Shown: piece by piece, positions 26,207 through 35,427 of the stretch
Numbering within the stretch: position 1 is the first letter of the stretch
Layout: every line of letters begins with the position of its first letter
Assembly (NCBI RefSeq): GCF_008329535.1
Contig: NZ_NPKR01000011.1
Span: 175,233-239,232 of the forward strand
Reading direction: 5' to 3'
From: Mycolicibacterium sp. P1-18
Lineage (GTDB): Bacteria > Actinomycetota > Actinomycetes > Mycobacteriales > Mycobacteriaceae
DNA: 64,000 bases
Position numbers and translations under genes: made by a program
Notes under the pieces: generated by a model
What the model was told of the DNA's origin: nothing
Database searches by the model: none
The model's input: only the letters and a program-made list of their open reading frames with translations

Positions 26207-26220
26207 TAACTTTACCGTTA
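26207..26220. promoter_or_regulatory. Candidate HxlR operator upstream of the Fe-S/SCP2 operon
   Basis: TAACTTTACCGTTA shares TAA-N4-ACCGTTA with the inverted repeat in the HxlR promoter. It lies 34-47 bases before the start codon, where it would cover the promoter -10 region. Confidence 0.45.
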
Positions 26221-26298
26221 CTCAGACTCAACCACAGTCAACTGCCTGACGCAATCGCTAGTCACGGCGTGACGGCATCGGCTGGTCGAGAGCCCCGG

Positions 26299-27801
26299 TC
26301 AGCGCACGGTGGTCAGCATGGTGCGCACCGTCAGCGCCACCGCCATGGGCAGCAGCTGCTGCGCGTCGTCCAGATTGCAGCCGGTGAGCCGTTGGATCTG
26401 ATCCAGGCGGTAGTACAGCGACTGCCGCCGGATGTGCAGGCGCCGAGCGGCTTCGAGTTTGTTGCCCGCACATGCCACCAGCACCTCCAGGGTCAGCAGC
26501 AACTGCCCGCTGCGGCGCTTGTCGGAATCCTCGAGCACGCCAATCTGCTCGTCGACGAACTGGCGCAGCGCCTCCCGGTCGCTGTAGCCGTCCAGCAGTC
26601 GTTGAAGCGCCAACTGCTGGACCTCGATGACGGGGTCGGACACGTGCAGTTCCCGGGCCAGCTCGAGGGTGGCGTACGCGTCCGCCATCGCCCTGGGTAG
26701 GTCGGAGACGTCCTGGACTCGGCGGCCCACCACGGCGCAGACCCGCTTGTCCCGCCCGAGTTCACGCTCGGCCACCCGCCGCACGGCGTCGCCGAATGAC
26801 ACCTTCTCGACGTCGCGGCTGCGGGCGACCACCGCGCACAGCAAACCCCTTACGACACCGAAGATCCCGTGCCCACACTCGCGGATCACCTTGTCGACGA
26901 AGTGCTCCGCGGATGGGATCCGGTGCAGGTCCGCGGTCAGACAAACGTATTCGTGGTCGTCGACGGCCACCCCGGCTGCCGCCAGCCGGGCGCCGAGTAG
27001 TCCGCGGGCGACCGAACGGTTCCCGACGAGTTGCTCGAGCAGGATCTGCTGGGCACGGACCGCGTCGGCGACGTCCTTGTGCTCGCGAATCAGGCACAGC
27101 CCCAGCACGGTCGGGGCACGATCCAGCACGGCCTCGCACAGCAATTCGGGCGAGCCGTCCGTCCCGATCACCAGCCGTCCCCAGGCGGCGCCGTCGACCA
27201 GCACCGGAGCGTCGGCACTCGCTGCGTCCGGATCACGGGCAGTGCCGGCCTCCTCGACCAGTCGGCCCGTCCGGTCTCGAAGCTGCGCCCAGGACCCCAG
27301 GGTGCCCGCCACCTGCCCGACGAGTTCGCGGAGCGACGCACCGCGCGCCAATGCCACCGACAGCGCGCGCGACGTCTCGTCGGCATGGCGCAGCCGTATC
27401 ACCGACCGGTCGATCAGCTCGCTGTTCACCGCCTCGGCCACGTCGGTGAACCGCAGCACCGGCTGCATCTGCACGATGGTCAGACCCGCCCCCGTCGCCT
27501 CGTCGACCATCTCCTCGGGCACCTCGGCGAAGGTCCGTCCGACCTCGAAAAGCAGGGCGGCGACGCCGATCTCGGCCAAGCTGCGGACGTAGTGCCGCCG
27601 CGCCGACTGATCCACGCCCACCAGGCCCACACCGTTGGTCAGCAGCACCTCGCCGCCCCTCAGAAGCGGGGCGATGTCGAGCAGGTCGGCGGAGTGCACC
27701 CAGCGCACCGAGTGATCGAGATTGTCGTGCCCGCTCAGGATGACGGGGTCGGCCAACTGCAGCAGCGGGTGGTCGAGGACCTCGCTCAGGATCAAGCTCA
27801 T
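26299..27801 (-). CDS. PucR-family transcriptional regulator
   Basis: This 500-residue protein has an N-terminal PucR domain (about 1-125; GGEVLLTNGVGL), a middle GAF/GGDEF-like region and a C-terminal helix-turn-helix of the PucR type (NKLEAARRLHIRRQSLYYRLDQI). The family often activates purine, polyamine or other nitrogen-compound catabolism. It is divergent from the deacetylase-to-ureohydrolase operon, separated by 104 bases, which it probably controls. ATG 27801 is chosen; upstream in-frame codons would run into the shared promoter region. No ligand can be named. Confidence 0.88.
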   Translation of the reverse strand: MSLILSEVLDHPLLQLADPVILSGHDNLDHSVRWVHSADLLDIAPLLRGGEVLLTNGVGLVGVDQSARRHYVRSLAEIGVAALLFEVGRTFAEVPEEMVDEATGAGLTIVQMQPVLRFTDVAEAVNSELIDRSVIRLRHADETSRALSVALARGASLRELVGQVAGTLGSWAQLRDRTGRLVEEAGTARDPDAASADAPVLVDGAAWGRLVIGTDGSPELLCEAVLDRAPTVLGLCLIREHKDVADAVRAQQILLEQLVGNRSVARGLLGARLAAAGVAVDDHEYVCLTADLHRIPSAEHFVDKVIRECGHGIFGVVRGLLCAVVARSRDVEKVSFGDAVRRVAERELGRDKRVCAVVGRRVQDVSDLPRAMADAYATLELARELHVSDPVIEVQQLALQRLLDGYSDREALRQFVDEQIGVLEDSDKRRSGQLLLTLEVLVACAGNKLEAARRLHIRRQSLYYRLDQIQRLTGCNLDDAQQLLPMAVALTVRTMLTTVR

Positions 27802-27905
27802 ACGACAGTATGTCTCACGGCGCATCCCTTTATTGCTGACACTGCGCCCGTTGCAGCAGCGCGCGAAGACGACCATCGTTGGCGGTCACGACCGAAAGGA
27901 GTCCG
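27802..27905. promoter_or_regulatory. Divergent promoter region between pucR and the deacetylase operon
   Basis: This 104-base gap holds the promoters of both divergent units. The plus-strand gene has the ribosome site AAAGGAG. No clear palindrome was found; a short CTGACACTGCGCCCGTTGCAG block contains weak dyad symmetry. Confidence 0.4.
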
Positions 27906-28817
27906 ATGACCGCCGAACCGGCAGCGAACCCGCAACCATCCGCGCAGCCATCGCCCGGGTGGCGCAACGGTGCCGCGGCGGTCGCCATGCTGACCTTCGC
28001 CGTCGACGGCGTGACACCGGTCCTGGCCGCCGGACGCCGGCACGCCGACAACGCGATGGCGATCACCCACCAACAGTTCGACGCGCGGCGCGGCACCCCG
28101 AGGCTGCTCGACATCCTCGACGAATTCGGCATCAAGGCAACATTCTTCGTGCCCGGCATCTCCGCCGAACTCTGGCCCGCGCTGGTGACCGACATGGTGG
28201 AGCGCGGCCACGACGTCGCCCACCACAGCTATTCGCACCGGCCCGCCACCCAGCTGACCGTCGCCGAGGAACGGATCGAATTCGAGCGAGGCTACGAGGC
28301 CCTCGCCAGGCTGGGAATCACCCCCAACGGATACCGCTCCCCCATGTGGGCCGCCACGTGGAACAGCGCGGGTCTGGCCGTGGAGCACGGGCTGTCCTAC
28401 GACACCAGCCTGATGGACGACGACCGCCCCTACGTCATCGAGACCGACCACGGCCCGCTGGTCGAACTGCCGCCGCACTGGTCGCTCGACGATTGGGAAC
28501 AGTACGCATACCTCCCCGAGCCGCACCTCGGCTACGTCATCGAGCCGCCCGAGAAGGCGCTCGCCCTCTGGACCGCCGAACTCGACGGGCTCCGCGAATT
28601 CGGAGGGCTGTTCCAGCTGACCGCGCACTCCTTCCTCTCGGGTCGTGCCGGACGGGCACGGAACCTGCGCCGGATGATCGAAATCATCTACGACCGCGGC
28701 GACGTCACCTTCATGACCGGCACGCAGTTGCGCGACGCCGTGCTCGTCGACCCCACCGTCGAGCGACGCCGGCTCGAGCCCCTCGCCGTAGACCCCGCCG
28801 TCTACCCCACCTGGTGA
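27906..28817 (+). CDS. Polysaccharide-deacetylase-family hydrolase (PuuE/HpPgdA-like)
   Basis: This 303-residue NodB-fold protein has the first metal aspartate in TFAVDG at about 32. The ATFFVPG strand and the histidine pair in HHSYSHRP (about 99-106) complete the metal site. The later GYRSP and LPPHWSLDDWEQY segments are those of the PuuE/H. pylori PgdA branch. That branch includes metal-independent allantoinases and cyclic imidases rather than classic chitin deacetylases. No secretion signal is seen, so it acts inside the cell. With a creatininase and a ureohydrolase in the same operon, ring-opening of a nitrogenous compound is likelier than cell-wall deacetylation. ATG 27906 follows AAAGGAG. 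Confidence 0.78.
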   Translation: MTAEPAANPQPSAQPSPGWRNGAAAVAMLTFAVDGVTPVLAAGRRHADNAMAITHQQFDARRGTPRLLDILDEFGIKATFFVPGISAELWPALVTDMVERGHDVAHHSYSHRPATQLTVAEERIEFERGYEALARLGITPNGYRSPMWAATWNSAGLAVEHGLSYDTSLMDDDRPYVIETDHGPLVELPPHWSLDDWEQYAYLPEPHLGYVIEPPEKALALWTAELDGLREFGGLFQLTAHSFLSGRAGRARNLRRMIEIIYDRGDVTFMTGTQLRDAVLVDPTVERRRLEPLAVDPAVYPTW

Positions 28818-28830
28818 TCGGAGAACCCCC

Positions 28831-29742
28831 GTGAGCACTCTCGTCACCGGCGGACGTGGATTCGTCGGACGCCACCTCGTCGACCAGCTCATCGGCCTCG
28901 GCGAGCCGGTGGTCAGCTACAACCGCGACTTCGCCGTCGACCACCGCGACGGGCTCGTGCTCGTTCAGGGCGAGCTGTTCGACATTCCACGGTTGGTGCA
29001 GACACTGCGCGACCACGAGGTCACGCGGATCATCCACACCGCCGGCCAGAGCCACCCCGGGGTCTCCATCGAACTGCCGGTGACGACCTTCGCCGCCAAC
29101 GCCGAAGGCACGTTCTCCGTCCTCGAATCCGCTCGGATGGCGGGCGTGACGCGGGTGGTCAACTTCTCGTCGGAGTGCGCGCTGGGCAACGTCGCACCGG
29201 GGACCGTCGTCGGCGAGGACGTCACCCCGGCCCCCACCACCGTCTACGGCGTCACCAAGGTGACCGGCGAATTGCTCGGCGCGGTCTACACGTCGCTCTA
29301 CGGCGTCCACGTCGTGTCCTTGCGCATCACCGAGGTGTACGGGCCGGGGCTGTGGATGCCCAGCCTGCTGGGCGACATGATTCGCGCGGCACTGAAAGGC
29401 GAGCCGTTTCACCTCGCCGAGGGCGGGGACCACCCGTTCCAGTTCGTCCACGTCGAGGACGTCGCCACCGCGGCCAGGCTGGCGTCGACCGCCGAGTCGC
29501 CCGCCCAACCCACCTACAACGTCTCCGGCGGACGGCAGGTCTCGGTCCGCGAGACCGCCGCGATGCTTCAGAAGCTCCTCCCCGGGGCGAATTTCGACAT
29601 CGGGCCCGGCCTGCTGCCGGCGTGGGACCACATGGGCGCCTTCGACGTCTCCGCGGCCGAACGCGACCTCGGCTATCGCCCGCAGTGGGACCTCGAGCGC
29701 GGGCTGCGCGACCAGGTCGACTGGCTGCGCTCGAACGCCTGA
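28831..29742 (+). CDS. NAD-dependent epimerase/dehydratase family protein
   Basis: This 303-residue extended SDR has the NAD motif TGGRGFVG at about 6-13, a SSE catalytic serine region and YGVTK (Tyr and Lys). The C-terminal half carries FQFVHVEDVA, the usual substrate-site landmark of the family. These enzymes epimerise, reduce or dehydrate NDP-sugars or oxidise related hydroxy compounds. GTG 28831 follows the previous stop by 13 bases. It lies in the putative nitrogen-compound operon and has no sugar-pathway neighbours, so an unusual non-sugar substrate is possible. Confidence 0.8.
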   Translation: MSTLVTGGRGFVGRHLVDQLIGLGEPVVSYNRDFAVDHRDGLVLVQGELFDIPRLVQTLRDHEVTRIIHTAGQSHPGVSIELPVTTFAANAEGTFSVLESARMAGVTRVVNFSSECALGNVAPGTVVGEDVTPAPTTVYGVTKVTGELLGAVYTSLYGVHVVSLRITEVYGPGLWMPSLLGDMIRAALKGEPFHLAEGGDHPFQFVHVEDVATAARLASTAESPAQPTYNVSGGRQVSVRETAAMLQKLLPGANFDIGPGLLPAWDHMGAFDVSAAERDLGYRPQWDLERGLRDQVDWLRSNA

Positions 29743-29776
29743 CCCGCACTGCCACCACGACGAGGAGCACGCACTC

Positions 29777-30574
29777 ATGACATCGAGCGATCGACGAGTC
29801 GCACTGGTCACCGGCGCCGCATCGGGGATCGGGATGGCCACCGCCGCCGCGCTTGCCCGCGACGGCTTCGACGTGGCCCTGCTTTCGCGCGCGGAGGACG
29901 ACTTCGGCGCTGCCGTCGACGCCGTGGAACGCCATGGCCGCCAGGGTCTTCCGGTTGGCGTCGACGTCGGCGACCCCCACGCCGTTCGGGATGCCTTCGA
30001 GCGCGTCGAACGCGCCCTCGGACCCATCGACGCAGTGCACAACAACGCGGGCATCTCGATCGTGGCGCCGCTCGTCGACACCACCGACGAGATGTTCGAC
30101 CGGTTGGTGCGCACCAATCTGACAGGCAGCTTCTACACGCTGCGCGAAGCGGCCCGCGTCATGCAGCCCCGCCGCCGCGGCGCCGTGGTCAACACCGCCT
30201 CCGAACTCGCGCTCATCGGCCAGGCCGGGTACGTCGCGTACACCGCCACCAAGGGGGCCATTCTGGCGATGACCCGCAGCGCCGCCGCCGAACTGGCCTC
30301 GTGGGGCATCCGGGTGAACTCGGTGTGCCCCGGCACCACCAAGACCCCGATGTTCCTCGCTGAGTTCGACGGCGCGGCCGACCCCGAGGCGGAGTTCGCC
30401 GACAACGCGGCGAGCGTGGCGATGCAACGCATCGCCGAACCAGCGGAAATCGCCGAAGTCGTCGCGTTCCTGCTCTCCGATCGCGCCAGTTACGTCACCG
30501 GCGCTCAGGTGGTCGCCGACGGCGGCCGCACCAATTGCGTACCCGTGGGCACCATCGGCGTTGCCGCCCAGTAG
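29777..30574 (+). CDS. Short-chain dehydrogenase/reductase
   Basis: This 265-residue classical SDR has TGAASGIG, NNAG and YTATK. The C-terminal TGAQVVADGG is typical of the 3-oxoacyl-reductase/glucose-dehydrogenase group. It probably interconverts an alcohol and ketone of the operon's substrate with NAD(P). It starts 34 bases after the epimerase stop, with GAGGAG upstream. No specific substrate can be assigned. Confidence 0.83.
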   Translation: MTSSDRRVALVTGAASGIGMATAAALARDGFDVALLSRAEDDFGAAVDAVERHGRQGLPVGVDVGDPHAVRDAFERVERALGPIDAVHNNAGISIVAPLVDTTDEMFDRLVRTNLTGSFYTLREAARVMQPRRRGAVVNTASELALIGQAGYVAYTATKGAILAMTRSAAAELASWGIRVNSVCPGTTKTPMFLAEFDGAADPEAEFADNAASVAMQRIAEPAEIAEVVAFLLSDRASYVTGAQVVADGGRTNCVPVGTIGVAAQ

Positions 30575-30603
30575 AACCGACCGACAAGAGGGAGAGCACG
30601 ACG

Positions 30604-32031
30604 ATGACCGAGCCAGAACGGGTCCCCGACTCGCCCCCGTCCCGACTAGAACAGCTGGGCTACACGCAAGACCTGCACCGCCGACTCAACGTGCCGGAGG
30701 TGGTCGGGCTGGCGATGGCCGACGTGTCCCCGACGATGGCCGTCCTCTTCCTCTCCGCCGGGGTGTTCGTCGTCGGCGGCACCTTCTCCATCGGCGCCGG
30801 CCTGCTGCTGTCGGTCGTCGTGGTGCTGATCTCGTTGTGCCTGGCCGAACTTGCAGGCATGTTTCCCATCGCGGGCGGCATGTACTCGCTCGTGCAGAAG
30901 GTGCTGCCGGGTCCGCTGTCCTGGATCACGATGTTCAACTACCTGATCCAGGGCGTCGTCATCCCCGCCAGCATCGCACTGGGGATCGGCGCCTTCCTCA
31001 AGAACCTCTTCCCGGGAATCACGTTGTCCGACGGCGTCATCGCGATCATCCTCCTGGTGCTGGCGACCGCGCTGGCGTTGACCACGGTCGAGATCGGCGC
31101 CTGGGCCACGGCGGTGATGGTCGTCGTCGAGCTCGTGGTTCTGAGCATCATCACGGTCGCCGCGTTCGCCAATCCCCACCAGTCGCTGACCGAGGTCACC
31201 TTCCACCCCACCGCGCTGAGCAACGGCGAACTCGTCGCCGTGGGCTTTGCGGTGATGCTCGCGACCCTGGCTCCGGCGTTCAACGTCATCAACGGCTACG
31301 ACGCCGCACTCGGCTTCTCCGAAGAGCTGAAGGGCGGTGAACGCAACATCGGCAAGGCGGTGATCATCTCGGCGGTACTGGCCTGCGTGTTCATCATGGT
31401 GCCGCTGATCGCCGCCGTGATCGCCGCGCCGGATCTCAAGGAGTTCTTCAACGCACCGGCGCCGGTGGTCTATTCGGTGGAGGCGTCACTCGGGTCGAAG
31501 GCGGGTGCGATCGTCGACGTCGGCGCCATCGTCGCCCTGTTCAACGCGATGTTGTCGCTGCTCATGTACTTCGCCCGCGGCGTCTACACCACGGGTCGCG
31601 ACGGTGCCTGGCCCCAGCCCGTGAACCGAATGCTCGGGAGCCTGAATCGCTTCCGGGCACCCGGGGTCGGGGTGCTGGTGCTGGCCGTCCCCGCCGCGGT
31701 GCTGGTCTTCACCTCCGCACTGAACTTCCTGATCATCTTCGCGGGCACCGTCATCGCCGCGGTGTACCTGTGCATCGGGTTGGCGGCCCTTCGCAGCCGC
31801 CGGTCCATGCCCGACGAGCCGCGTCCCTTCAAGATGCCGCTGTGGCCGCTCCCACCGCTGGTGGTCGTGGCGTTCACCGCCGTCGCCCTGGCCACCCAGG
31901 ACACGCCGTACCTGATCGCCGAGTTGGTGCTGATCGCCCTGGCGCTGCTGGCGTGGGGCGGATCCAAGGTGTGGTCACCGCCCGCGCCCACCAAACCCGT
32001 CGAAGCCGCAGACCTGGAGGCGACGCCATGA
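30604..32031 (+). CDS. APC-family amino acid permease
   Basis: This 475-residue membrane protein has about 12 helices. The APC-type first helix follows VPEVVGLAMADVSPTMAV, and the NGYDAALGFSEELKGGERNIGKA loop is in the usual place. It should import an amino acid or related nitrogen compound by proton symport. ATG 30604 is preceded by GGGAG; its stop overlaps the next ATG (ATGA). Its position among amidohydrolase-type enzymes suggests it imports the operon's substrate. Confidence 0.85.
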   Translation: MTEPERVPDSPPSRLEQLGYTQDLHRRLNVPEVVGLAMADVSPTMAVLFLSAGVFVVGGTFSIGAGLLLSVVVVLISLCLAELAGMFPIAGGMYSLVQKVLPGPLSWITMFNYLIQGVVIPASIALGIGAFLKNLFPGITLSDGVIAIILLVLATALALTTVEIGAWATAVMVVVELVVLSIITVAAFANPHQSLTEVTFHPTALSNGELVAVGFAVMLATLAPAFNVINGYDAALGFSEELKGGERNIGKAVIISAVLACVFIMVPLIAAVIAAPDLKEFFNAPAPVVYSVEASLGSKAGAIVDVGAIVALFNAMLSLLMYFARGVYTTGRDGAWPQPVNRMLGSLNRFRAPGVGVLVLAVPAAVLVFTSALNFLIIFAGTVIAAVYLCIGLAALRSRRSMPDEPRPFKMPLWPLPPLVVVAFTAVALATQDTPYLIAELVLIALALLAWGGSKVWSPPAPTKPVEAADLEATP

Positions 32032-32813
32032 CCGGTGACATCGTTCCCGTTCGCTACCAACACATGACGTGGCCGGAGATCGCCGCCGCGGCCGAGGACG
32101 GCGTGCCCGTGGTGATTTCGATCGGAGCCACCGAGCAGCACGGCCACCACCTGCCGGTCTGCACCGACTGGGTGCTGCCGGAGCGGATTCTGGTCGAGGC
32201 CGCCCGACACCGCCGCCTGATCGTCGGACCGTTCATCCCCTTCGGATACCGAAGCCGTCCAGGAAGCGGTGGTGGCCAACACTTTCCTGGCACCCTGTCA
32301 CTGCGGGCGACGACGTTGATCAGCGTGCTGGAGGACGTCCTCGACGAACTCGTCCGTAGCGGATTCCGCAACATCGTGTTGTACAACTGGCACTTCGAGA
32401 ACAGCGGGTTCGTCTACGAGCCTGCGTTCCTCGTCAGTCAGCGGCATCCCGACGTCAAGATCGTCGTCGTCGAGGACGTCAACCCGGACTACACCCCGGA
32501 GCGTCGCGAAATGCTGTGGCCCGACGCGTTTCCCGGTCTTGCCCTCGAGCACGCGGCGGTCATCGAAACGTCGCTCTGGTTGCACCACCAGCCCGACATG
32601 GTGCGCACCGATCGCATCGCCCCCGATCAGCCGGAGCGGGTGGTCAACCACGACGTGCTGCCCATCGACACCCGCCTGTCCACCGCGAGCGGGGCACTGT
32701 CCTCGCCGGTGCCGGCGAGCGCCGAGAAAGGCCGCATGCTGACCGAGTGGTTCGTCGAGCGCGTGCTCGACGTCCTCGACGAGGAATTCCCGCGCGAGGA
32801 GACCACCCGATGA
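32028..32813 (+). CDS. Creatininase-family amidohydrolase
   Basis: This 261-residue protein has the creatininase core GATEQHGHHLPVCTD, which supplies metal-binding Glu, His and Asp, plus HFPGTLSL and NWHFENS motifs. The family includes creatininase (cyclic amide hydrolysis), Fe-dependent amide hydrolases and MftE of mycofactocin maturation. No mycofactocin genes are present here, so a catabolic amidase or lactamase role is more likely. It overlaps both neighbours by four bases (ATGA), showing tight coupling with the permease and the ureohydrolase. Confidence 0.82.
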   Translation: MTGDIVPVRYQHMTWPEIAAAAEDGVPVVISIGATEQHGHHLPVCTDWVLPERILVEAARHRRLIVGPFIPFGYRSRPGSGGGQHFPGTLSLRATTLISVLEDVLDELVRSGFRNIVLYNWHFENSGFVYEPAFLVSQRHPDVKIVVVEDVNPDYTPERREMLWPDAFPGLALEHAAVIETSLWLHHQPDMVRTDRIAPDQPERVVNHDVLPIDTRLSTASGALSSPVPASAEKGRMLTEWFVERVLDVLDEEFPREETTR

Positions 32814-33760
32814 ACGAGTCCGCACCCATCGGCGCCATCCCCGCGATCGAGGTGCCGCGCTACGCCGGAAAGGGAACGTTTGCGCGCATCGCCGACATCG
32901 GCGAGGTGAGCGACTACGACATCGCCATCCTCGGCGTGCCCTTCGACGGCGGCACCTCCTACCGGCCGGGAGCACGCTTCGGCCCCATGGCGGTTCGCCA
33001 GGCCGCCCGCACACTACGACCGGGCTACCACGTCGAACTCGGCGTCGCCCCACTGGAGGTCGTGCAGGTCGTCGATGCCGGCGACGTCACCGTCACGCCG
33101 TTCGACGTCGAGGAGGCGTGCCGCCAGATCCAGCGGCACGCCGCCGACATCCTCGGTGACGGCCGCCGCCGAATCGTCTCGATCGGCGGGGACCACACCA
33201 TCGCGCTGCCCAATCTCCGCGCGCTGCACGCGGTGCACGGCCCCGTGGCACTGGTGCACTTCGACGCTCATCTCGACACCTGGAACACATACTTCAACGC
33301 CCCGGTGACCCACGGCACGATCTTCCGGCGGGCGTTCGAGGAGGGGCTGCTGATCGAGGACCACTCGATCCACATCGGCATCCGCGGACCCATCTACGAC
33401 CAAGCCGACCTCGACGACGACGCCGCCATGGGATTCCGCATCATCCGCGCCGGCGACCTCGACGTCATGGGGATCGACGCCGCCGTCGACGTCATCCGGC
33501 GCCGGGTGGGCGACGAACCGGTTTACCTGTCAGTGGACATCGACGTGCTCGATCCGGCGTTCGCCCCCGGCACCGGTACTCCCGAGTCCGGCGGGCTGAC
33601 GGCGCGGGAACTGCTGCGGATGCTGCGGCGACTCACGGGTCTGAACCTGGTCGGCGCGGACGTGGTGGAGGTGGCCCCGGCCTACGACCACGCCGAGATC
33701 ACCTCGATCGCCGCCGCGACCGTGGTCTTCGACATGGTGGGATTGATGGTTGCACGCTGA
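32810..33760 (+). CDS. Ureohydrolase (agmatinase/guanidinobutyrase-like)
   Basis: This 316-residue enzyme of the arginase superfamily has all the metal ligands: GGDHT (H129), FDAHLD (D152, H154, D156) and SVDIDVLDP (D243, D245), followed by GTGTPESGG. The superfamily uses a dinuclear Mn or Ni centre to remove urea from a guanidino group. Whether this acts on agmatine, guanidinobutyrate, guanidine or another guanidino compound cannot be told. Its ATG overlaps the creatininase stop. A closely similar 37-codon remnant lies at 40902-41012, and a more divergent complete paralogue at 39747-40838. Confidence 0.87.
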   Translation: MNESAPIGAIPAIEVPRYAGKGTFARIADIGEVSDYDIAILGVPFDGGTSYRPGARFGPMAVRQAARTLRPGYHVELGVAPLEVVQVVDAGDVTVTPFDVEEACRQIQRHAADILGDGRRRIVSIGGDHTIALPNLRALHAVHGPVALVHFDAHLDTWNTYFNAPVTHGTIFRRAFEEGLLIEDHSIHIGIRGPIYDQADLDDDAAMGFRIIRAGDLDVMGIDAAVDVIRRRVGDEPVYLSVDIDVLDPAFAPGTGTPESGGLTARELLRMLRRLTGLNLVGADVVEVAPAYDHAEITSIAAATVVFDMVGLMVAR

Positions 33761-33822
33761 CACGCCGGGTCGTCGTGGACTCGAACTCCGACAGCGGCTG
33801 CCGACGTGTGAGTCAACGGTCT

Positions 33823-35427
33823 TCACACCAGTGTCGCGTGGGTGGCGGCAATTTCCGCGGCGGCACGCTCGCCGATCACGACACACGGCGCCATCGTGTT
33901 GCCAGTGGTCAACCTCGGGAGGATCGAGGCGTCGGCGACGCGGAGTCCGTCTATGCCGTACACCCGCAAGGAGCCGTCGACGACCGACATGTCGTCACGT
34001 CCCATCTTCGCCGTCCCCGACTGGTGCCAGTACGTGACGGCGGCGTCGCGTAGGTAGTCCTCGAACTCGCGGTCGGTGAGCATGCCGGGCATCACCTCGC
34101 GCTGAACGTGCGGTCGCAGATGCATCGAATTTCCGATCTCTCGCATGCCCGCCAGGCAGAGCTTCGCCAACGCCAAGTCCTCGGGGTGCGACAACCCGTT
34201 GGCGTCCACCCGCGCCGGGATGGTCGGGTCGGCGCTCGCCAGTCGAACCGAGCCACGGCTCTTCGGTCGAGCCAGCGCACCGATGAGCGTCCAGGCCGCT
34301 GCGGGCGGCGGGAAGCGAGCGGTGTTCTCGGCGCTGGCCATGCCAACGGCGCCATGGCAGGCATACAGGTCGGGACAGTCGAGATCGCTGCGGCTGGGCC
34401 AGTACACGGTGGCCTCCGACCGCCACGTCACCGGCCACGGCTGGGGGAACTCCCACATGGCGCTGAAACCAAGATGGTCCTGGAAGTTGCGACCGACCCC
34501 GGGCAGATGGTTGACCACCTCTATCCCGTGTTCCTTCAACTGCGGCGCATCGCCGACGCCGGACAGCATGAGGAGCTTCGGAGTGTTGACGGCACCCGTG
34601 GCCAAGACGACCTCGCAGGTTGCACCGATCGTCAGTCGGTCGCCTCGGTAGTCGAGCTCAACCCCCACCGCGCGAGTGCCGTCGATCAGCACTCGTCGTA
34701 CCAGTGCAGTGCTGAGCACGGTGAGGTTGGGCCGGTCCATATAGGGATAGGTGTAGGACCGGAAGACGCTTTCGCGCTTGCCATTCCGAATCCGGACGTC
34801 AGTGACCGCGGCGCCCCCCGAGCCCTCCATCATCGCACCGTTCGGGCTGTCGAAACGGGCCACCCCGAGACATTCCTGCGCCGAGTCGATGACCGCGGTG
34901 GCGCAGGGGTTGGGGTCTTGCGCAGGGGTGACGAACACCGGACCCTCCGTACCGCGGCGCCCGGGGTCAGGCGCGCCCTGCCAATCCTCGACGCTGCGGT
35001 AGACGTCGAGCACGGAGGCGTAGTTCCATGCCTCGTCGCCCGCCTCGGAGGCGAAGAAGTCCCAGTCAGCACGATGGCCGCGGGCCCACACCATCAAGTT
35101 GACGCTCGAACCGCCGCCGAGGACCTTGCCCATGGACATCGGCAGGGACCGGCCGTTGAGGTGCGCGTTCGGTTCGGCGATGAAAGCCCAGTCCCTCTCC
35201 GACCCGAGGTTGGCCGTCCACAGACCCGGGTCGGTCACGTCGTCGACGTCGTCGTCACCACCGGCCTCCACCAGAAGGACGGTGGCGGCGGGATCTTCAG
35301 CCAATCGGCGGGAGATCACCGACCCCGACGATCCGGCGCCGCAGACGATGAAGTCGTAGGCGGGGAGAAGGGCGGATGAAAGCCGCTGCTGATTGGCGTG
35401 CACGCTCTGGTCGTAGTCCGACGTCAT
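33823..35427 (-). CDS. GMC-family FAD oxidoreductase
   Basis: This 534-residue flavoprotein has the N-terminal FAD motif CGAGSSGSVISRRLAE and GKVLGGGSSVN, the first GMC signature. ATGAVNTPKLLMLSG is the second signature, and YWHQSGTAKMG near the C-terminus holds the active-site histidine. GMC enzymes oxidise alcohols such as choline, glucose or long-chain alcohols. No signal peptide is seen, so it is cytoplasmic. It overlaps the stop of the upstream SRPBCC-like gene (TGATG), so the two are expressed together. GTG 35430 is an alternative start. A mycofactocin-linked role (MftG) was considered but has no context support. Confidence 0.85.
   Translation of the reverse strand: MTSDYDQSVHANQQRLSSALLPAYDFIVCGAGSSGSVISRRLAEDPAATVLLVEAGGDDDVDDVTDPGLWTANLGSERDWAFIAEPNAHLNGRSLPMSMGKVLGGGSSVNLMVWARGHRADWDFFASEAGDEAWNYASVLDVYRSVEDWQGAPDPGRRGTEGPVFVTPAQDPNPCATAVIDSAQECLGVARFDSPNGAMMEGSGGAAVTDVRIRNGKRESVFRSYTYPYMDRPNLTVLSTALVRRVLIDGTRAVGVELDYRGDRLTIGATCEVVLATGAVNTPKLLMLSGVGDAPQLKEHGIEVVNHLPGVGRNFQDHLGFSAMWEFPQPWPVTWRSEATVYWPSRSDLDCPDLYACHGAVGMASAENTARFPPPAAAWTLIGALARPKSRGSVRLASADPTIPARVDANGLSHPEDLALAKLCLAGMREIGNSMHLRPHVQREVMPGMLTDREFEDYLRDAAVTYWHQSGTAKMGRDDMSVVDGSLRVYGIDGLRVADASILPRLTTGNTMAPCVVIGERAAAEIAATHATLV

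Noticed and set aside
27906..28817. Cell-wall peptidoglycan deacetylase
   Set aside because: No signal peptide or membrane anchor, and the gene lies in a catabolic operon with intracellular enzymes.
32028..35427. Mycofactocin cluster (creatininase-like MftE, GMC-type MftG, SDRs)
   Set aside because: No precursor peptide, radical SAM maturase or glycosyltransferase genes are present, and the genes lie in different operons.
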